From contig DVIZ01000206.1 of assembly GCA_018710905.1 (NCBI GenBank), forward strand, positions 1 through 64,000: a DNA stretch of 64,000 nucleotides, written 5' to 3'. The notes beneath the pieces were generated by a model. That model had not been told where the DNA came from. It did no database searches and worked only from the letters and a program-made list of their open reading frames with translations. Of the stretch, positions 53,801-63,175 are shown one piece after another; position 1 is the stretch's first letter; each line of letters starts with the position of its first letter. The translations under genes and the position numbers were made by a program. Source of the DNA: Candidatus Scybalomonas excrementigallinarum (GTDB taxonomy: Bacteria; Bacillota; Clostridia; Lachnospirales; Lachnospiraceae).

Positions 53801-55324
53801 AGTCAAATTTTCAATATGAAATGGAATTGGAACTTCTGGATTTACAAACTCACTAAACTTATCGACAATCCGACCACCACAAACTTTTACCGCACCGATT
53901 TCAATAATTTTATTTTGTGTTGGACTAAATCCCGTTGTCTCTAAGTCAAATACAACATAGGAATCTAAAATATTTTGATTTTTGGAATCCGTAACAACTT
54001 CTTTTAAGTCATCGACAAAATATCCTTCTACTCCATATATAACTTTAAATGGTTCGTCTTTTGAAATACAGTGATTGGCAATTGGAAAGGCTTGTAGACA
54101 GCCGTGATCGGTAATTGCAATGGCTGGCATTCCCCATTCTTTGGCACGATTAATAACCTTTTTAATATCTACTACACTATCCATATCACTCATAACGGTA
54201 TGAAGATGAAGCTCTACTCGCTTTTCTAAAGAAGTATCCATACGTTTTTTTGTAAAATCAGGAATCGTCTTCATACCCATAACAGAGGTAATCCCTACAT
54301 CTTTATCAAATTTATCAAATACTGCCATCCCCTTAATTCTGTAGAAATTACCAGCCTTTAACTCTCCAAGCACTTCTGGTAACTGCTCATTTCGAACAAA
54401 GATTTTAACCATAATCGTATCGGTAAAGTCTGTGATACTGAACATAATAATTGTTTTTTCCGAGCGAATTTCCCTTGTATCCAGCTTTAACAGTTTTCCA
54501 TGAATGACAACTTCTCCAATCTCTTCTGTAATTTCTTCAATTGGAATTAATTCTCCTTCACAGTTTCGTCCATAGAACACATCTGGATCATCATTTCTCT
54601 TTGCTCCATAAGACTTCTTCTCAAATGTCTTTGCAGAAGAACTTTGGTGTTTATCAAAAGATTTTTTCTCTCTTTGTGTTTTTTCTTTTTTCTCTTGCTC
54701 TTTTTCTTTTCCTTCTGCTTTTTGTTCCTCTTTTTCCTCAGATAAATGGTCAATAATCTGATGAATTTCTAAATCTAGCTTATGACGATTTGCCTCATAA
54801 AAGGCCTGTTTTTGTGCTTCTGTATAATCAAATCCCACTTTTAATGACATATGAAACCGATCGTGGTAAATTTCTTCTAAAAATTGTTTGATTTCACCTG
54901 ATTTATTTCGAGCTAAAAAAGAATCTTCAAGAAATAATGTTAAAATCTCTTCATTGACGTTCCACTCCGCCTTAGAAAGTAAGTTATAAAGGACAAGACT
55001 TTTTTCCCTTATCTCATAAAGAAGACTATCTTTATAAGCTACTGTTAATCGCTCCACATCATACTGATCGGATAATTCATATTGCTCAATGAGACGCACC
55101 TTTGCCTTTGACTGATAAAATAGATTTTCCTTAATAGCCCGCTCCATTTCATGAATTTGCTTTTGATGAATTAATCTTCTTGCACAAATATGAAAGGAAA
55201 GCATATTTTGTTTTTTATTCATTACCACTTTTTCTACATCCACATTCAGAAATAGATTGTTAAGTTCTGTTGGAACAACCAATTCTGTAAAGACATCAAA
55301 AAATGGTCTTCTTGTTTTTTCCAT
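50879..55324 (-). CDS. polC: DNA polymerase III alpha subunit, Gram-positive PolC type
   Basis: Main replicative polymerase with built-in proofreading. Domains in order over 1481 aa: N-terminal domain, a Lys/Glu/Gln-rich spacer (about 195-240), OB fold (about 270-340), PHP (E-L-H-L-H-T near 371), and DEDD 3'-5' exonuclease (V-F-D-L-E-T-T-G near 458 and H-N-A-D-F-D near 540) inserted in PHP. The palm has P-D-I-D-L-N-F-S near 1005, a four-Cys zinc module lies near 945-980, and a C-terminal helix-hairpin-helix and tail end Q-L-S-F-D. AAAGGAG precedes the ATG. Follows ispG as in many Clostridia, with a terminator between them. No intein. Confidence 0.98.
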   Translation of the reverse strand: MEKTRRPFFDVFTELVVPTELNNLFLNVDVEKVVMNKKQNMLSFHICARRLIHQKQIHEMERAIKENLFYQSKAKVRLIEQYELSDQYDVERLTVAYKDSLLYEIREKSLVLYNLLSKAEWNVNEEILTLFLEDSFLARNKSGEIKQFLEEIYHDRFHMSLKVGFDYTEAQKQAFYEANRHKLDLEIHQIIDHLSEEKEEQKAEGKEKEQEKKEKTQREKKSFDKHQSSSAKTFEKKSYGAKRNDDPDVFYGRNCEGELIPIEEITEEIGEVVIHGKLLKLDTREIRSEKTIIMFSITDFTDTIMVKIFVRNEQLPEVLGELKAGNFYRIKGMAVFDKFDKDVGITSVMGMKTIPDFTKKRMDTSLEKRVELHLHTVMSDMDSVVDIKKVINRAKEWGMPAIAITDHGCLQAFPIANHCISKDEPFKVIYGVEGYFVDDLKEVVTDSKNQNILDSYVVFDLETTGFSPTQNKIIEIGAVKVCGGRIVDKFSEFVNPEVPIPFHIENLTGISDNMVLGAETIETLLPKFMEFCEGSVLVAHNADFDTGFIRVNCERLSIPYDYTVLDTVSLARLLLPELSKYKLNIVAKALGISLENHHRAVDDAGATAEIFIKFLGMLQEKNVNTLDELNKMAVMSPEAIKKAPTYHGIILVKNETGRVNLNRLVSESNLSYFNRRPRMPKSLIQKYREGLIIGSACEAGELFQAILMERSNAEIARIVNFYDYLEIQPVGNNEFMIRSDRYSAESIEDLQNYNRRIVELGELYQKPVVATCDVHFLDPEDELYRRILMAGKGFKDADDQAPLYLRTTEEMLKEFDYLGSKKAHEVVIENTNKIADQIEKISPVHPDKCPPVIEKSDETLTKICYDKAHEIYGPDLPPIVVERLERELNSIISNGFAVMYIIAQKLVWDSNDHGYLVGSRGSVGSSFVATMAGITEVNPLSAHYICPSCYYVDFDSEEVRSYSGSSGCDMPDKLCPKCGHPLNKEGHDIPFETFLGFKGNKEPDIDLNFSGDYQAKAHAYVEVIFGKGKAYRAGTIGTLAEKTAYGYVYKYYEERGIHKRRCEMERIAEGCTGVKRTTGQHPGGIIVVPHEHEIYEFTAIQHPANDMNTPIVTTHFEYHSIDHNLLKLDILGHDDPTMIRRLEDLTGVDAKTIKLDDPNVMALFHGTEVLGIKPEDIGGIPLGSLGIPEFGTDFVIQMLVDTDPQSFSDLVRISGLSHGTDVWLGNAQTLIEEGKTKLSTAICCRDDIMVYLIHMGLDKEQSFTIMESVRKGKGLKPEWEEEMLAHGVPDWYIWSCKKIKYMFPKAHAAAYVMMAWRIAWFKVFKPEAYYTAYFSIRASAFSYELMCLGKERLEFNLKELQSRGKENLTAKDQDSIKDMRIVQEMYARGIEFIPIQLDKVDDKQFQIFDGKIMPALSAIDGLGEKAAEAVVEAIKDGPFLSKEDFRNRTKVSKTVVDKMAELGILGDLPETNQLSFDFLVG

Positions 55325-55393
55325 ATTGTTTCACTCCTTTCTGTGAATAAGGAGGAAAAGCATTGTTTCCGATTGTGACTTTTCTCTCTTTCG

Positions 55394-55430
55394 AAAAAAT
55401 AGACTGCCACATTCCTTGACAGTCTATTTT
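55394..55430 (-). terminator. terminator between ispG and polC
   Basis: AAAATAGACTG (55396-55406) and CAGTCTATTTT (55420-55430) form an 11-base stem ending in six Ts on the leftward strand, 37 bp past ispG. Confidence 0.8.
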
Positions 55431-55466
55431 CTCACTTCCTTAAAAATTTTTTCTTATTCAGTCACT

Positions 55467-56531
55467 CTATGCCTTTTTCCAATTTCTTAATTCTTCTCTT
55501 AAAGTAGAAAGTAGCTCTTGTTCTGGAACCTTTCGAATAATTTCTCCTTTTTTAATTAAAAGTCCCTCTCCCTTTCCACCTGCAATTCCAATATCCGCTT
55601 CCTTTGCTTCTCCTGGACCATTGACAACACAGCCCATAACCGCTACTTTTAAATCCAAATCGTCAAATTCAGCGACCATATTTTCTACCTGATTTGCAAG
55701 GCCAATCAGATCGATATTCGTTCTTCCACAAGTTGGACAAGAAACGACTTCCACTCCACCTTTTCTAAGACCTAATGTTCTTAAAATTAATTTTGCAGAA
55801 GCGATTTCATTCACCGGATCTCCTGTCAAGGAAACGCGAATCGTATCACCAACACCAACACTTCCTAAAATCATTCCAAGCCCAATGGCGGATTTAATGT
55901 TTCCACTATAGACTGTTCCCGCTTCTGTAATTCCAACATGAATTGGATATGGAGTCTTTCCTGCAATCAGTTCGTGAGCTTTTACACACATCATAACATC
56001 CGAAGATTTGATACTAATTACAAGATTATCATATCCCATCTCCTCTATTAGATGTACTTTATTTAACGCACTTTCTACAATTCCTTCCGCAGTCACTTTT
56101 CCGTATTTTGCTAAAATATCTTTTTCTACGGAACCGCTATTGACACCAATTCGAATTGGAATTCCATACTCTTTTGCTTTATCCACAACTGCTTGCACTC
56201 GTTCGCGATTTCCAATATTTCCTGGATTAATACGAATTTTATCTGCTCCATTTTCAATAGCAGCAATCGCCATTTTATAATCAAAATGAATATCGGCTAC
56301 CAATGGAATATGAATTTGTTTTTTTATTTCCTTAATTGCCAATGCCGCTTCCATTGTTGGCACGGTACAACGAACAATTTCACAACCTGCCTTTTCTAAT
56401 CGAAGAATCTGTTCCACAGTAGCTTCTACATCTTCTGTTTTTGTATTTGTCATTGACTGAATCAGAATCGGATTTCCACCACCGATCACTCGGTTACCAA
56501 TTCGAATCTCTTTTGTATGATCTCGATACAT
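55467..56531 (-). CDS. ispG: 4-hydroxy-3-methylbut-2-en-1-yl diphosphate synthase
   Basis: Penultimate step of the non-mevalonate isoprenoid pathway. The [4Fe-4S] ligands are visible in S-C-P-T-C-G-R and in M-G-C-V-V-N-G-P-G-E; the N-terminal barrel has Q-S-M-T-N-T-K and V-A-D-I-H-F-D. 354 aa. AAGGAGG before the ATG. It sits 34 bp after rseP. With dxr two genes upstream, isoprenoid supply for undecaprenyl phosphate (uppS) is encoded in one run. Confidence 0.97.
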   Translation of the reverse strand: MYRDHTKEIRIGNRVIGGGNPILIQSMTNTKTEDVEATVEQILRLEKAGCEIVRCTVPTMEAALAIKEIKKQIHIPLVADIHFDYKMAIAAIENGADKIRINPGNIGNRERVQAVVDKAKEYGIPIRIGVNSGSVEKDILAKYGKVTAEGIVESALNKVHLIEEMGYDNLVISIKSSDVMMCVKAHELIAGKTPYPIHVGITEAGTVYSGNIKSAIGLGMILGSVGVGDTIRVSLTGDPVNEIASAKLILRTLGLRKGGVEVVSCPTCGRTNIDLIGLANQVENMVAEFDDLDLKVAVMGCVVNGPGEAKEADIGIAGGKGEGLLIKKGEIIRKVPEQELLSTLREELRNWKKA

Positions 56532-56565
56532 AATTCCTCCTTTTTTCTATTTTCCTTCTTTTTTA

Positions 56566-57600
56566 TTATTGAATCCATAGCATACGAATATCATTTGCAA
56601 ATAAAAATACCATTAAAACCATTAAGGCACAAAAACCAACAAAGTGGATCATTCCTTCTTTATTTGCAGACATTTTCTTTCCACGAATGGCTTCAATCAA
56701 TAAGAATAACAGACGTCCACCATCTAATGCTGGAATTGGTAAAAGATTCATGACACCCAAGTTGGCACTCAATAAAACAGAGAAATTTGCTAAGTTCAAA
56801 AATGTTGTCATCACATTGATCTTTTGAGACTCTTTATAAACAGTACCAAGTTCGTTTACAATTCGAATTGGCCCTGAAAGATCTTGAGCTCCTACTTGCC
56901 CACTGATTAACATTCCTAAACTTTGAATCACTGCTTCAATCCAATAGCGAACTTCGGATAATCCATAGCGAAGTGTTGAGAAAAATCCAACCTTTGTTCG
57001 AGTTGAAATAAATCCAAATTTATACATTCCTGTCGCTTCATCTTTTACAGGAGTCACTTCTACTTCATTTTTTTGTCCATCTCTTTCATAAGTAACCGTT
57101 ACAGACTCTCCACTTGGATGTTTCTGCAAGTATAAATTAATATCTGAAAAAATAGTAATTTTTTTGTTATCTAATTTTAAAATCGTGTCTCCTGCTTGTA
57201 ATCCAGCCGCTTGTGCTCCTGTTCCTTCTTCTACTTGTGATAACGTAGGAACTTGAGCTCCTCCAATTCCTATAATAATAGAAGCTAGAAAGAATGCTAA
57301 AATAAAGTTAAAGGCTGGCCCTGCAAAAACAACTGCAATTCTTGCCCAAACAGACTTATTATTAAAAGCTCGACTCGAAGTGCTTGATTCATCTTCTCCT
57401 TCCATCATACAAGCTCCACCAATCGGAAAGAGACGAATACTATAGACGGTTTCTCCTTTTGTCACATGAACGAGCCTTGGACCCATTCCGATGCAAAATT
57501 CTTCTACTTTAATTCCATTTTTCTTTGCTACAAGAAAATGTCCTAACTCATGAAATAAAATTAATAATCCAAATATGATAATTGCTACAATAATACTCAA
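56566..57600 (-). CDS. rseP: RseP-family site-2 zinc metalloprotease
   Basis: Intramembrane protease cutting signal-peptide remnants or anti-sigma factors. Zinc motif H-E-L-G-H is near the start in the first membrane helix; the PDZ domain is central (about 115-190, G-L-Q-A-G-D-T-I-L); the third ligand region L-D-G-G-R-L is near the C-terminus. The frame opens at 57627 inside dxr with no ribosome site; a TTG at 57600 (L-S-I-I-V-A), one base after the dxr stop, gives the standard 344-aa protein, with AGGTGG just ahead. Strongly coupled to dxr. Confidence 0.9.
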   Translation of the reverse strand: MSIIVAIIIFGLLILFHELGHFLVAKKNGIKVEEFCIGMGPRLVHVTKGETVYSIRLFPIGGACMMEGEDESSTSSRAFNNKSVWARIAVVFAGPAFNFILAFFLASIIIGIGGAQVPTLSQVEEGTGAQAAGLQAGDTILKLDNKKITIFSDINLYLQKHPSGESVTVTYERDGQKNEVEVTPVKDEATGMYKFGFISTRTKVGFFSTLRYGLSEVRYWIEAVIQSLGMLISGQVGAQDLSGPIRIVNELGTVYKESQKINVMTTFLNLANFSVLLSANLGVMNLLPIPALDGGRLLFLLIEAIRGKKMSANKEGMIHFVGFCALMVLMVFLFANDIRMLWIQ

Positions 57601-57601
57601 T

Positions 57602-58744
57602 TTACCACCTGCCTTCAATAAATTCATAGGTCCAACGTTCTGTCTCTAAAATTTCCTCTACCGTTGGCTCCCCAATTACTTTATGCTGTTCCATACACTC
57701 TTTTATGATTTCTATAATTTCTAAATACGCGATCTTTTCATCTAAAAATTTAGCAACTGCTCGTTCATTGGCTGCATTAAATACGGTTGGCATACTGCCG
57801 CCTACTCTCCCTGCTTCATAAGCCATAGAAAGTGCTGGAAAGTTCTCCACATCAGGTGCTTCAAATGTAAGATTTTTTAACTTTGCAAAATCCAATCGCT
57901 CTCCATCCAATGGTCTTCTCTCAGGATAATATAAAGCATATTGAATTGGAAGTCTCATATCTGGTGTTCCAAGCTGTGCCATAATGCCTCCATCAACAAA
58001 TTGAATCATAGAATGGATTACACTCTGTGGTTGAACAACTACTTCAATCTTATCAAAGGATACATCAAACAGCCATTTCGCTTCCATCACTTCTAATCCT
58101 TTATTCACAAGTGTCGAAGAATCGATCGTAATCTTTCTTCCCATGGCCCAATTTGGATGTTTTAAAGCATCTGCTACCGTTACATTTTGTAATTGTTCTT
58201 TTGTTCTTCCTCGGAATGGTCCACCGGATGCCGTAATTAACAATTTGTCAATTTCTCTATGTCGCTCTCCATTTAGACATTGAAAGATAGCGGAGTGTTC
58301 GCTATCAACAGGAAGAATGTTTACGCCATATTCTTTTGCCAACTTCATAATAATATGTCCAGCCGTTACAAGTGTCTCTTTATTGGCAAGAGCGATATCT
58401 TTCTTTGCTTTAATTGCAGCAATTGTTGGACGAATACCAATCATTCCCACAATCGCTGTTACTAAAATATCAGACTCTTTCATAGATGCAATGGTTAAAA
58501 GCCCTTCCATTCCTGATAAGACTTTCACATCAGTATCTGCAACTTTTATTTTTAATTCTTTTGCTTTTTCTTCCTCATATACAACAGCATAAATTGGCTT
58601 AAACTCTCGAATCTGTTCTTCTAGCATAGAAATATTGCTTCCAGCGGAAAGCGCTGTCACTTGCAAATCTCCATTTGCTCGAACGACTTCTAATGTCTGT
58701 GTACCAATAGAACCTGTTGATCCTAAAATTGCAATTTTTTTCAT
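57602..58744 (-). CDS. dxr: 1-deoxy-D-xylulose-5-phosphate reductoisomerase
   Basis: Second step of the methylerythritol phosphate pathway, NADPH and divalent metal dependent. G-S-T-G-S-I-G-T-Q at the start, the metal-site segment [11 protein letters not shown] and the S-G-G-P-F-R-G loop are intact. 380 aa. Preceded by GAGGA and a 120-bp gap from cdsA. Confidence 0.97.
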   Translation of the reverse strand: MKKIAILGSTGSIGTQTLEVVRANGDLQVTALSAGSNISMLEEQIREFKPIYAVVYEEEKAKELKIKVADTDVKVLSGMEGLLTIASMKESDILVTAIVGMIGIRPTIAAIKAKKDIALANKETLVTAGHIIMKLAKEYGVNILPVDSEHSAIFQCLNGERHREIDKLLITASGGPFRGRTKEQLQNVTVADALKHPNWAMGRKITIDSSTLVNKGLEVMEAKWLFDVSFDKIEVVVQPQSVIHSMIQFVDGGIMAQLGTPDMRLPIQYALYYPERRPLDGERLDFAKLKNLTFEAPDVENFPALSMAYEAGRVGGSMPTVFNAANERAVAKFLDEKIAYLEIIEIIKECMEQHKVIGEPTVEEILETERWTYEFIEGRW

Positions 58745-58866
58745 GTCGTCCTCTTTTCCATTTTATTTGTATTTCCGTTACAAACATATCACTCACATAT
58801 TCCTTTATAAGATAACATGATTTTGTGACAAATTCATGAATTTTCTCTTTCAATTTTTCTTCTTTT

Positions 58867-59685
58867 TTATTGAATTAAAATTCCTTTTGTTAATACAATC
58901 ATTAAATAGTAAATGGTTGGAGCTGTAAATATCATACTATCAAATCGATCCAAAATCCCTCCATGCCCTGGAATCAATTTTCCATAATCTTTGATATCAT
59001 GATTTCTTTTAATCGCTGATGCTGCTAGATCCCCAATCATAGAAAGAATGGCTCCACCTCCACATACAACTGGATACACAATAAGAACATTATATCCAAA
59101 ATAAATGTGCTTCTTTACAAATAATCCATATAAAAATCCTAATAAGACCGCTCCAATCACACCTCCAATAGCTCCTTCAATTGTTTTTTTCGGGCTTAAT
59201 ATTGGCGACATTTTATGCTTTCCTACTAGCATTCCTGTACAATAAGCAAGAGTATCACACCCCCAAGAACTTAAGAAAATAAGTACTACAAGATATCCAC
59301 CTGTTGGTAATACACGAAGTTTATAAACAAAAGACATCATAATTGCTACATAAAATAATCCAAAGAAGGCAGCCATAATCTGTTCTGCATTGTATTTTGG
59401 ATATCGCAATACATAAACCGTCATTAAAAGCATTAAGTAACCAATAAACAATACAAAATACCCTCTTGGAATTTCAATAGCAATCATAGAATAATAAAGC
59501 ACCGCTGCTAAATAAGATAAGTAACTTAAGGCACATTTTTCAATCTGATAAACGCGATACAACTCATACATTCCAATTAAGGAAACCGCCCCCATTACAA
59601 ATAATGTAACATCTCCTCCAAAGTAAAGTGTAACCGCAATGATAATGACTAATACAATGCCACTTAATAAACGTTGTTTAAACAT
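58867..59685 (-). CDS. cdsA: phosphatidate cytidylyltransferase
   Basis: Makes CDP-diacylglycerol, the substrate of PgsA encoded near 11 kb. Seven to eight hydrophobic helices in 272 aa; the C-terminal CDS signature K-R-x4-K-D-x5-P-G-H-G-G-x2-D-R-x-D is complete. AAAGGAG before the ATG; 11 bp after uppS. Confidence 0.95.
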   Translation of the reverse strand: MFKQRLLSGIVLVIIIAVTLYFGGDVTLFVMGAVSLIGMYELYRVYQIEKCALSYLSYLAAVLYYSMIAIEIPRGYFVLFIGYLMLLMTVYVLRYPKYNAEQIMAAFFGLFYVAIMMSFVYKLRVLPTGGYLVVLIFLSSWGCDTLAYCTGMLVGKHKMSPILSPKKTIEGAIGGVIGAVLLGFLYGLFVKKHIYFGYNVLIVYPVVCGGGAILSMIGDLAASAIKRNHDIKDYGKLIPGHGGILDRFDSMIFTAPTIYYLMIVLTKGILIQ

Positions 59686-59696
59686 AAGTCTCTCCT

Positions 59697-60422
59697 TTAT
59701 ACCGCCCCAAAACGACGATCCCTTCCGTTATAATATTCAACGGCTTTTATTAATTCTTCTTTCCCAAAATCTGGCCATAATACATCGGTAAAGTAAAACT
59801 CTGTATAAGCAAGTTGCCACATCATAAAGTTGGATAATCGTTCTTCTCCACTTGTTCGAATCATCAAGTCTGGATCTGGCATTCCAGCAGTATCTAAGTA
59901 AGAAGCAAAAAACTCTTCTGTAATTTCCTCTTCCGCTATCACACCTTTTTTTACATCTGCTGTCATTTTTCTCATGGCACGCACCATCTCATCGCGGCTT
60001 CCATAGTTTAATGCCATCGTAAATTGAATCCCATCATACTCTTTTGATTCTTCTTCTAAACGAACAATCTTTTCTTGTAATTCTGGTGATAAGCGATGAA
60101 TTTCTCCAATGACTTTTACTCTCATGTTATTCTTTTTACATTTTTTTATGCAGTCATCTAAGTAATTATTAAGAAGTTTCATCAATGTACCAACTTCTTC
60201 TTCTGGTCGCTTCCAGTTTTCTGTAGAAAAAGCGTATACCGTCAAATATTTAATTCCCATCTCTCCTGCGGCGCGGATAACTTTTTCCACTACTTTACTT
60301 CCCTGTACATGACCATAACTTCTTGGCATAAATCTCTTTTTCGCCCAACGTCCATTTCCATCCATAATAATGGCTACATGTTGTGGAATTGTCAACATTT
60401 TTCCATTTATTTCTCTCTCCAT
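59697..60422 (-). CDS. uppS: isoprenyl transferase (undecaprenyl diphosphate synthase)
   Basis: Cis-prenyltransferase making the C55 carrier for peptidoglycan and wall polymers. I-I-M-D-G-N-G-R-W-A, S-T-E-N-W-K-R-P and the C-terminal R-T-S-G-E-x-R-L-S-N-F-M-M-W-Q segments are diagnostic. A GTG three codons upstream is in frame, but GAGGTG with 6-bp spacing picks the ATG at 60422, giving 241 aa. Confidence 0.96.
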   Translation of the reverse strand: MEREINGKMLTIPQHVAIIMDGNGRWAKKRFMPRSYGHVQGSKVVEKVIRAAGEMGIKYLTVYAFSTENWKRPEEEVGTLMKLLNNYLDDCIKKCKKNNMRVKVIGEIHRLSPELQEKIVRLEEESKEYDGIQFTMALNYGSRDEMVRAMRKMTADVKKGVIAEEEITEEFFASYLDTAGMPDPDLMIRTSGEERLSNFMMWQLAYTEFYFTDVLWPDFGKEELIKAVEYYNGRDRRFGAV

Positions 60423-60508
60423 AGGTTTCACCTCTATCTTCTATCTGATATTGAAAGACGGATGCTTTTACGCTTCCGCCAAAACATCCGTCCTCTTTAT
60501 CTTTTTTC

Positions 60509-61054
60509 TTATACTGTAAGAATTTCTTTTGATTTTGCTTCGATTTCTTTGTCAATTTCAGCAATATATTTATCTGTCATTTTTTGCACTTTATCTTCTG
60601 CATCTTTTAATTCATCTTCGCTAATTTCATTCGCTTTATTTTGTTTCTTTAAGCTATCATTTGCATCTCTTCTGATGTTACGGATTGCAACCTTTGCTGC
60701 TTCTCCTTTTTTCTTAACATCTTTTACTAATTCTTTACGTCTTTCTTCTGTTAATTCTGGGAAGATAAGACGAATGCTTTTTCCATCATTTGTTGGGTTG
60801 ATTCCAATATCAGATGTTAAAATCGCTTTTTCTACTTCTTTTAAAAGAGATGTTTCCCAAGGTGTAATCATAATGCAACGTGCTTCTGGAACAGAAATAT
60901 TAGCTGCTTGTTGTAACGGTGTTGGAACTCCATAATATTCTACTGTTAATCTATCAAGAATATGTGGGTTTGCTCTACCTGCACGAATAGTAGCATACTC
61001 TCTTACTAATGCATCAACAGATTTGTTCATTTTCTCTTCAAATGTTTTTAACAT
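60509..61054 (-). CDS. frr: ribosome recycling factor
   Basis: Splits post-termination ribosomes with EF-G. 181 aa, with [11 protein letters not shown], the [10 protein letters not shown] segment and [11 protein letters not shown] typical of the hinged three-helix fold. AGGAGG precedes the ATG. 24 bp after pyrH. Confidence 0.97.
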   Translation of the reverse strand: MLKTFEEKMNKSVDALVREYATIRAGRANPHILDRLTVEYYGVPTPLQQAANISVPEARCIMITPWETSLLKEVEKAILTSDIGINPTNDGKSIRLIFPELTEERRKELVKDVKKKGEAAKVAIRNIRRDANDSLKKQNKANEISEDELKDAEDKVQKMTDKYIAEIDKEIEAKSKEILTV

Positions 61055-61078
61055 ATAAGTTTCCTCCTGATTTTTACA

Positions 61079-61795
61079 TTAATCAACGGTTACAAGTGTT
61101 CCGTTAAATTTTCCTGTCATTGTATCCACAATACTATTTGGTTCATTTAATCCAAATACCATAAGTGGCATTTTATTTTCTAAACACATAATCGTTGCTG
61201 TCAAATCAATGACTGCTAATTTTTGTGCAAGCACCTCATCTAATGTGATACGATCATATTTTACCGCATCTTTGTTAATCTTTGGATCGCTGTCATATAC
61301 GCCATCAATCGCCTTTGCAAGAATAATTGCATCTGCTTCAATCTCAATAGCACGAAGTGCAGTTGCTGTATCTGTTGAAAAATATGGATGTCCAGTACCA
61401 CCTGCAAAGAAAACAACTTTTCCTTCAGATAAATCTTTTACCGCTCTTCCCTTTGAAAATAACTTTGTAAAACTTCCACATTCAAAAGGAGTCATTACCT
61501 CTGTTTTCATACCTGCTGTACGAAAAATTTCGGATACATAGATACAGTTCATAACAGTTGCTAACATTCCGATCTGATCTGCTTTTGTTCGATCGATGTT
61601 TTCACTTGTTCTTCCTCTCCAGAAGTTACCACCACCGATAACAATTGCAACTTGAACTCCACTATCTACTACTTGTTTGACTTGTTTTGCAACATCGATA
61701 CAAGTTGCTTCATCAAATCCTGTTTTCTTATCTCCTGCGAGAGCTTCACCGCTTAATTTCAATAACACTCTCTTCATATCTTTTACATCTTTCAC
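61079..61795 (-). CDS. pyrH: UMP kinase
   Basis: Phosphorylates UMP to UDP. The amino-acid-kinase fold shows V-L-L-K-L-S-G-E-A-L-A-G, G-G-G-N-F-W-R-G and D-T-A-T-A-L-R-A. The start is unclear: GTG 61807 overlaps the ribosome site, GTG 61795 has good spacing from GAGGTG, and ATG 61777 lacks a site. I use 61795 (about 238 aa). First gene of the pyrH-frr-uppS-cdsA-dxr-rseP-ispG run. The usual upstream rpsB-tsf pair is not adjacent here. Confidence 0.95.
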   Translation of the reverse strand: MKDVKDMKRVLLKLSGEALAGDKKTGFDEATCIDVAKQVKQVVDSGVQVAIVIGGGNFWRGRTSENIDRTKADQIGMLATVMNCIYVSEIFRTAGMKTEVMTPFECGSFTKLFSKGRAVKDLSEGKVVFFAGGTGHPYFSTDTATALRAIEIEADAIILAKAIDGVYDSDPKINKDAVKYDRITLDEVLAQKLAVIDLTATIMCLENKMPLMVFGLNEPNSIVDTMTGKFNGTLVTVD

Positions 61796-61849
61796 TGGTC
61801 TTTCCACCTCTACTCTTCTTCATTGAGCATGTTCTGCCCATCATGTATA

Positions 61850-61878
61850 AGTATAGCATATGTTCCTTCATTTTGAAA
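61850..61878 (-). promoter_or_regulatory. promoter of the pyrH operon
   Basis: Leftward extended -10 TGC-TATACT (-10 at 61850-61855) with a weak -35 TTTCAA (61873-61878), 17-bp spacer, about 55 bp ahead of pyrH. Confidence 0.5.
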
Positions 61879-61953
61879 ATATATTTTATACAATTATGCA
61901 AAAATTTGTTTTCCTTAAAAAAACTTCTTTCCTACAAAATGAAATAAAATGCT

Positions 61954-62006
61954 AAAAACATCTCAAACAGTCACTCCAATTCCTGAGCCTTGTCTGAGAT
62001 GTTTTT
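61954..62006 (-). terminator. terminator after the basic-tailed protein gene
   Basis: Twelve-base arms AAAAACATCTCA (61954-61965) and TGAGATGTTTTT (61995-62006), 31 bp past the gene's stop and ahead of the pyrH promoter. Confidence 0.7.
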
Positions 62007-62036
62007 GTTTTCTTATTTTTCATTAAGTTTTACTAT

Positions 62037-62978
62037 TTATTTTTCTTTTTGTCTATTTCTTGGCCTTGCACAACCATACCCAGATTTATTTTTCTTCACT
62101 GGCAAATGAAGCATTTCTCGCATAACCATCCAATATTTTGTTTGACGACAGCGATTATTTCTAGCTCTTTTACATTGTACTTCCTCTTCTTCTGTCACAG
62201 TTACTTTTTGTTTTTCTTCCTTCTGTTCTAATTGAAGCGCCTCTTTAATATCTGCAAAATGAGCTTTACAAATGTCTTCTTCTAACTTCTTTCTTCTATC
62301 GGAGTAAAAGATATAATACCAACCTTTTTCTCCATCTCTTTCTACTTTTTTTCCGTAAACCATATTGCAACCAGCTTCTTCAATGGCTTTTTGAAGATCG
62401 CTCATTCTTCGATATCGATTGCTCTCTCCAAGACTATATCTTCCCACACAATCTTTTCGATAATAAGCAAACGCTCCTGCAATTAATTCAAGATATCCTT
62501 GTTCTAATCCATTTTTCAAGAAAAAGTCAAAATCGAATGTTTCTCCTTCAATCTCTTCAAATCGAATAGTTTCGATTTCTTTATCAAAATAAATACTACA
62601 AGCAGTTAAATGAGAGCCATCCAAAATTTCTCTTTGACTTCCTGTGATTACAAACTGTTCCACTTCTTCATCTGCTTTAAAACTTTCAATCATATCTTGA
62701 AAATTTTTCAAAGACTCATTTAACTGCTCTTCTGATTGCTCTTCTCCTTGCACCTCATATTGCATTGCACTAATATGTTTGCGATAAAGTTCTTCTGCTA
62801 GAGCAATTCCTTTTCCTTCCATATAACAAGAAATATAATAAAGCTTTGCCCCAAGATCCAATCGATTTTTTGTTAATAACGTAGTCGCTTTAATAGTCTC
62901 AATTTCAAATTCTGATTTATCTGTAATATGAAAACGATTTCTCAACTCTTCTGAAATCTTTTCAAACTCCGCCTTCAT
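62037..62978 (-). CDS. uncharacterised protein with a basic Cys/Arg-rich tail
   Basis: Not recognised. 313 aa, soluble, no signal or membrane segment. The N-terminal 240 residues are acidic and helical, with a central Y-x-E-L-I-A-G-A-F-A-Y-Y-R-K-D segment and a Y-G-K-K-V-E-R-D-G-E-K-G-W-Y-Y-I-F-Y-S stretch that reads like a beta hairpin. After a Lys/Glu linker the last 45 residues are strongly basic, with four Cys and aromatic residues, suggesting nucleic-acid or metal contact. AAGGAG fixes the ATG. It has its own terminator and sits between pyrH and the DUF445 gene. Confidence 0.65.
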   Translation of the reverse strand: MKAEFEKISEELRNRFHITDKSEFEIETIKATTLLTKNRLDLGAKLYYISCYMEGKGIALAEELYRKHISAMQYEVQGEEQSEEQLNESLKNFQDMIESFKADEEVEQFVITGSQREILDGSHLTACSIYFDKEIETIRFEEIEGETFDFDFFLKNGLEQGYLELIAGAFAYYRKDCVGRYSLGESNRYRRMSDLQKAIEEAGCNMVYGKKVERDGEKGWYYIFYSDRRKKLEEDICKAHFADIKEALQLEQKEEKQKVTVTEEEEVQCKRARNNRCRQTKYWMVMREMLHLPVKKNKSGYGCARPRNRQKEK

Positions 62979-63175
62979 GTCTCATTCTCCTTGTATGCCA
63001 TTGTTTCGTTATTTTTTATAACGCATCTCTTTTTTTGCGACTTAATTGTAGCACACAAATTTAAAAACTACAAGCGAATACCCCCTGTATTTAAGCCATT
63101 TTTACCGATTTTGATGCAAAGGTACATTAATAGATGTATACATGAATTTTTTATAGTGCTTTCCGCTATTAGAAT

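Noticed and set aside
56566-57627. ATG at 57627 as the rseP start
   Set aside because: It lies inside dxr without a ribosome site; the TTG at 57600 directly after the dxr stop gives the standard N-terminus.
60309-60935. 208-codon open frame on the + strand opposite uppS and frr
   Set aside because: It covers two certain genes on the other strand, its composition is antisense-like, and no ribosome site precedes it.
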